Source: Ochrobactrum chromiisoli (lineage in GTDB: Bacteria; Pseudomonadota; Alphaproteobacteria; Rhizobiales; Rhizobiaceae). Taken from it: a DNA stretch of 64,000 nt. Both the position numbers and the translations under genes were made by a program. Under the pieces are notes generated by a model. That model saw only the letters and a program-made list of their open reading frames with translations, did not search any database and was not told the DNA's origin. Shown here in pieces: positions 60,755-64,000 of this stretch (position 1 is the stretch's first letter; the number at the start of each line of letters is the position of its first letter). Where the stretch lies: contig NZ_JAPHAV010000008.1 of the NCBI RefSeq assembly GCF_026241335.1, positions 83,988-147,987 of the forward strand. The letters run 5' to 3'.

Positions 60755-60769
60755 TTGAATGAAATTTCA
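60755..60769 (-). promoter_or_regulatory. Putative IclR operator, site 4 (TTGAAT-GAA-ATTTCA)
   Basis: Contains the perfect 12-bp palindrome ATGAAATTTCAT (60759-60770) and shows 10 of 12 matches to TGGAAT-N3-ATTCCA. It lies 17-31 bases before the AroE-like start. Confidence 0.6.
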
Positions 60770-60810
60770 TAATTGAATAAACGACCGGTTTTGATTGGTC
60801 TAGCAAAAAA

Positions 60811-60825
60811 TGAAATCTCATTCCA
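60811..60825 (-). promoter_or_regulatory. Putative IclR operator, site 5 (TGAAAT-CTC-ATTCCA)
   Basis: 11 of 12 matches to the consensus (the minus strand reads TGGAAT-GAG-ATTTCA), about 51-56 bp (five helical turns) from site 4. The pair lies upstream of the AroE-like gene. Confidence 0.6.
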
Positions 60826-60898
60826 CTTTTTGCAAAGTTCGCACATCACATGAGACAGCCACTGTCCTTCGATGGGCTTGTTCCGCTCGTCGTTACGC

Positions 60899-61146
60899 CT
60901 AACCTTGGGCCAGCGCCATCAACGCGGACAGGAAATCGCAGGCAGCGTCCGCTTCGCGCAAACGGGCACGACTGTGCATGAAGCTACCTGATGTCAGACA
61001 GCGGAATCCATCGAAAGCCCAGCGAAACAGCAGATTGTTGTTTATCTGCTCCATCAGCATCCGTTCCGAGCAGATCGAGAAAAAGGCCTGAAACAGCGTT
61101 ACGCGAAGCTACATCTCGGGTCGGATTGAAGGCTGCCCGCAGCGCA
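60899..61146 (-). pseudogene. Decayed IS5-type transposase remnant
   Basis: On the minus strand a broken frame reads ...VTLFQAFFSICSERMLMEQINNNLLFRWAFDG..., which has the IS5-family pattern RSERMLMEQLDYNLLFRW. An internal stop lies upstream (in LRC...EM*LRV), and the frame continues to a stop at 60899 with sequence I do not recognise. No full-length transposase or terminal repeats are seen. The 577-base stretch 60739-61315 holds only this, the two operator sites and a terminator. It marks the right edge of the island. Confidence 0.6.
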
Positions 61147-61261
61147 GCTACCTGCTACTCCTAAATAAATGCCAAGAGTGAATCACAATCTCAGCATGAT
61201 CGCGAGGGATTTTGCAGTAGTCTATTAGAGCACATTTGGATCAGATCGACGGCATAAAACA

Positions 61262-61290
61262 AATCGCTCCCGGCTTGGCACCGGGAGCGA
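61262..61290 (-). terminator. Terminator of the autotransporter gene
   Basis: A perfect 11-bp stem ATCGCTCCCGG/CCGGGAGCGAT (61262-61272 and 61280-61290) with a 7-base loop, 26 bases past the autotransporter stop. It is followed on the minus strand by TTTGTTTTA. Confidence 0.88.
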
Positions 61291-61315
61291 TAATTTGGTT
61301 GCGACTATGGGTTTT

Positions 61316-64000
61316 CTACCACTTCACCTTGAAGCCGACATTGCCTTTGAGAGCGTAGCTGTCGGAGAAATGGTTGAGTGACGTGTTGATGGAACCTTCC
61401 CCATAGAGGGCATATTTATTGTCGGCCCAGGCATAGGTGCCACCTGCGCCAATCCCACCCCATGTATCATCGCTGTCAGTGGCCATATGGGTTCCCGCAT
61501 AATTCATGCGCGCGTCACCCATGAACTCCTGATAAAGATTGGCAATGCCATAGAGTGATGTATTGACCATCCGCCCATCATGGCCCTTCCAGCTATTGGC
61601 ATAGTTGGCAGCAAGACCAAGCCGGGCTGTCAGGCTATCACCGTCTCTATTGGAGATGCGCGCGCCATAGCTATCGGTAAAGGTGTCAAAATCCACCGAT
61701 GACCACATGAGCTGTGCCTGCGGTGTCAGCGACCAGTTCTGGTTGATGGCAAAACGCTGACCTGCTTCAAGGCTCAGAGCGTAACCGAAGCCCTTATTGC
61801 CGTTGCTGAGGGTCTGGTTGACTGCATCGACATGAAGATCGCTGTCATACCAGTTGGCCTGTGCCTGTGCGTCAAGATAGAAGCCGGACGTACCATACCA
61901 TGTGGTCGTAGCACCAAGCCCCCATCCTTGCGTGCTGATGCTGCCCGAACCGTCACCGGTCCGGTTGTCGATATTCGAGCGCGCATTGCCGTATTGCCCG
62001 GTAATGCCAGCAAACAGTGTGCCATTCTCATCCTCATAGAACTGACCATCCACACCGGCCTGCATGATGAAAGTGTTGATATCCTGATGCAGATCACCTG
62101 CCGTGGAGGCACTTTCATGACGGTTATGCGCGCCTTCAATGCGGCCCCAGATCGCCTTGCTGTCGGTTTCACCCACATTGGCACCCGAACTGGCCTGATC
62201 AGAGCCTCCCAGATAACGCTCACCCACACGCTGTTGCAGTGTCGGCAGCTTGTTCAGAGCCTGCAGCGTCGAGCCATAGGATTCATAGATCGGGGCCGCA
62301 GCGCTGTAACGGCCCGGATTAGGACCTGGGTTAGGACCTGGAGGACAGGTATTGGTCTTCTCGCAATCCGGATCGACCGGATTGACAGGATTGGCATTGT
62401 CCTTCTTGCTGACCAGATACCAGTTGCCATCATTTGGCGTATTGGTTCCGCCTTTTTGCAGCGTATAGGCATAGGCCGAGTCAGTCATAATGGCCTGCTT
62501 GCCGTCTTTGGTGACATAATCACCATTGAGCGTGAACAGACCATCAGAGCTCCCCCCCACGGAGATGATCTCGATGCCGTTATTGGTTTTAGCGCCAAAA
62601 CCGTGACGGTTGGTGATGTCGACTTTGGAAGTGCCGGCTGTGTTGCCACTGACATTCATCCGGTCAATCAATGAACTGTCATCACCAAGCACACCCCACA
62701 TATGCAGCGTACCGCCTTGTCCGTTATAATCGCCGGACACATTAAGCACCGTGCCGCCATTGCCGCCGAAGAAAACATCGCCCCCATTGGACAAGCCGGC
62801 CATGGTGCTGGAGAACCCGCCAAGTTCGAGCGATGCCCCACTGGCCACGCTATAGCGCGAAGCAGCTGAGAAGCCACCGGCTGCCCCCTGAACCAGCGCG
62901 CCCTCATTGACAGCAGTGTTGCCCGAATAGTCATTGGCACCATAAAGCACCAGATCACCATTGCCATTCTTGGTGATGCCACCCGTGCCGGAGATCTTAC
63001 CGGAGAAATCGCCATGCAGGTTCTGATTGAGCGTTAATGTGCCCGAACCAAGCGTGATAGTGCCGTCACCGGCTTTCTCACCCACAAGACTGCCAACGGT
63101 TTCATTAAAGTCGGCAAGATCAAGCACCCCACCGCCCTTGATGGTCACATTGCCCGAACCAAAAGCATTCTCCGCAATGCCAGCTTTGGCTGCGCCTGCT
63201 GCAACCGTCAATCCGCCACTGAACGTGTTATTGCCAGAGAAGGTCGTCGTGCCGATGCCATCTTTGGTAACGGCACCAACGCCGCTCACCTTGTTTGCAA
63301 ATGAAAACTCCTGATCCTTGTTGATCAGCAGCTTGCCACGGTCAAACTCTGTGCTTGCAAGAACGATCTCTGCGCTGTTTGCAATGCTGCCGTTTCCGCT
63401 CAGCTCCAGCGTGCCCTCTTGCACCGTGGTGGTGCCGCTATAGCTGTTCTGGCCTGTCAGATTCAGTGTTCCATAGCCAGATTTGGTAAAGCCATTCTGC
63501 CCGTCGAGAATGGAGGATATGGTTGCCACATAGTTGGCATGCTCCATCACGCCGTCACCAACGTTGATCCGAACATCCGTTCCACCCAGCGTGATTGTGC
63601 CTCCCTCAACGCTGTAACCATCAACGAAGAACTGCATGCCGTTGACACGCGGCGTAAAGCCATTCTCAATCATGACCTTACCACCGGTGCCCTGAAACAC
63701 GGCAAAAACGTCATCCGCCCAGGGAGTATTGCCGTTGCCGTTCTGGTCGGTCCAGTTCGAGTTCGCTGCGTTCCATGTTCCATCGCCGCCATGGACGGTG
63801 CCATCGCCTATCATCTGGCTTCCATCCCAGTAGGACATGGTCCGACCGCCACTGTTAACCAGATTGACCTGCCCCTGAGGTTGCAGCACTTGCAGGCTAT
63901 AGTCCTGATCGCTTCCCGCAGCCATCTGCATACCGTTATCGGTCAGTGGATTGTCTGACTGGAAAATACGATAGACCCCGACATCCATCTGGCTATTCTT
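61316..64000 (-). CDS. Autotransporter (type Va), 3' part, 5' end outside the window
   Basis: At least 894 residues are visible; the frame stays open to the window edge, so the signal peptide and N-terminus are missing. The passenger is beta-helical with passenger-associated repeats (GTLNLTGQNSYSGTTTV, TTFSGNNTFSGGLTV, GDLVLYGANDYSGNTAV), rich in Gly, Asn and Thr. A Pro/Asn/Gly linker (GPNPGPNPGRY) at about 62320 separates it from the C-terminal autotransporter barrel of about 270 residues (KAIWGRIEGAHNRHES onwards), ending in the aromatic residue of GNVGFKVKW. The barrel is in the outer membrane, the passenger outside, for adhesion. Similar proteins are Brucella BmaA/BmaC- and OmaA-type. It is monocistronic towards its terminator. 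Confidence 0.92.
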   Translation of the reverse strand, partial: KNSQMDVGVYRIFQSDNPLTDNGMQMAAGSDQDYSLQVLQPQGQVNLVNSGGRTMSYWDGSQMIGDGTVHGGDGTWNAANSNWTDQNGNGNTPWADDVFAVFQGTGGKVMIENGFTPRVNGMQFFVDGYSVEGGTITLGGTDVRINVGDGVMEHANYVATISSILDGQNGFTKSGYGTLNLTGQNSYSGTTTVQEGTLELSGNGSIANSAEIVLASTEFDRGKLLINKDQEFSFANKVSGVGAVTKDGIGTTTFSGNNTFSGGLTVAAGAAKAGIAENAFGSGNVTIKGGGVLDLADFNETVGSLVGEKAGDGTITLGSGTLTLNQNLHGDFSGKISGTGGITKNGNGDLVLYGANDYSGNTAVNEGALVQGAAGGFSAASRYSVASGASLELGGFSSTMAGLSNGGDVFFGGNGGTVLNVSGDYNGQGGTLHMWGVLGDDSSLIDRMNVSGNTAGTSKVDITNRHGFGAKTNNGIEIISVGGSSDGLFTLNGDYVTKDGKQAIMTDSAYAYTLQKGGTNTPNDGNWYLVSKKDNANPVNPVDPDCEKTNTCPPGPNPGPNPGRYSAAAPIYESYGSTLQALNKLPTLQQRVGERYLGGSDQASSGANVGETDSKAIWGRIEGAHNRHESASTAGDLHQDINTFIMQAGVDGQFYEDENGTLFAGITGQYGNARSNIDNRTGDGSGSISTQGWGLGATTTWYGTSGFYLDAQAQANWYDSDLHVDAVNQTLSNGNKGFGYALSLEAGQRFAINQNWSLTPQAQLMWSSVDFDTFTDSYGARISNRDGDSLTARLGLAANYANSWKGHDGRMVNTSLYGIANLYQEFMGDARMNYAGTHMATDSDDTWGGIGAGGTYAWADNKYALYGEGSINTSLNHFSDSYALKGNVGFKVKW

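Noticed and set aside
37610..61146. Direct repeats of the tRNA-Gly 3' end as attachment sites
   Set aside because: No copy of the T-arm/acceptor segment was found near the right edge of the island, and no integrase gene is present, so an att-flanked integrative element is not supported.
1..64000. CRISPR arrays, rRNA genes, phage structural genes or toxin-antitoxin pairs
   Set aside because: None seen. The only repeats are dispersed palindromes, and NikR is a metal regulator rather than an antitoxin despite its ribbon-helix-helix fold.

Overview
The window looks like a chromosomal segment of an alphaproteobacterium of the order Hyphomicrobiales. The family that fits best is Brucellaceae, of the Ochrobactrum/Brucella kind. 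The reasons are the urease operon with an embedded urea channel, the short palindromic repeats typical of that group, rhizobial-style fused oligopeptide ABC ATPases, and the protein sequences of leuB, the CnoX-type thioredoxin and the Brucella-like autotransporter. This is an inference from protein and repeat style; no search was run.

Layout. (1) 1-8.5 kb: a plus-strand operon with a peptide-type ABC importer (solute-binding protein, two permeases, fused double ATPase), a DadA-type FAD oxidoreductase, an ATC-hydrolase-family protein and an M20 amidohydrolase. It reads as import followed by hydrolysis of one class of N-substituted or thiazoline-like amino compound. (2) 8.5-23.6 kb: a minus-strand nitrogen/nickel block, transcribed right to left as nikR, an ArsB/NhaD-like permease, ureA-ureB-ureC-ureE-ureF-ureG-ureD, a UT-type urea channel, amtB, and a nickel-type ABC importer. 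Its parts supply urea, nickel, metallocentre assembly and ammonium handling. A good match to the E. coli-type NikR operator lies just upstream of the nickel importer. (3) 23.8-31 kb: an orphan HWE-type histidine kinase, an MscS channel and a tightly overlapping four-gene efflux system (DUF1656, HlyD, FUSC, NodT-type outer-membrane protein). (4) 31-37.7 kb: core-like genes: an MHS-family transporter with a large periplasmic insertion, leuB, a Trm112-like protein, a LON-substrate-binding protein, a CnoX-type thioredoxin, a YbaK-type deacylase and tRNA-Gly(GCC).

(5) 38-61 kb: an accessory catabolic island that is visibly more GC-rich. It is bordered on the left by tRNA-Gly plus a decayed IS3-family transposase and on the right by a decayed IS5-type transposase. 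It carries a Gfo/Idh/MocA oxidoreductase, an epimerase, a five-gene branched-chain-type ABC importer, an SDR with a coupled 43-codon ORF, two PobR-like AraC regulators, pobA, a MarR regulator, an AAHS aromatic-acid transporter, three paralogous 3-ketosteroid-dehydrogenase-like flavoproteins (two of them each followed by a NIPSNAP protein), an IclR regulator, a TIM-barrel isomerase/dehydratase-like protein and a shikimate-dehydrogenase-like protein. Taken together these suggest a route that oxidises and aromatises an alicyclic (cyclohexane or shikimate-like) acid to 4-hydroxybenzoate or protocatechuate, with PobA as the last step in the window. No ring-cleavage genes are present.

Five 15-bp sites of the form TGGAAT-N3-ATTCCA (four good matches, one weaker) sit in front of the IclR gene, the flavoprotein/TIM/AroE operon and the left-hand divergent pair. 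They look like a single regulon that spans the island. (6) 61.3-64 kb: the 3' part of a type Va autotransporter that runs out of the window.
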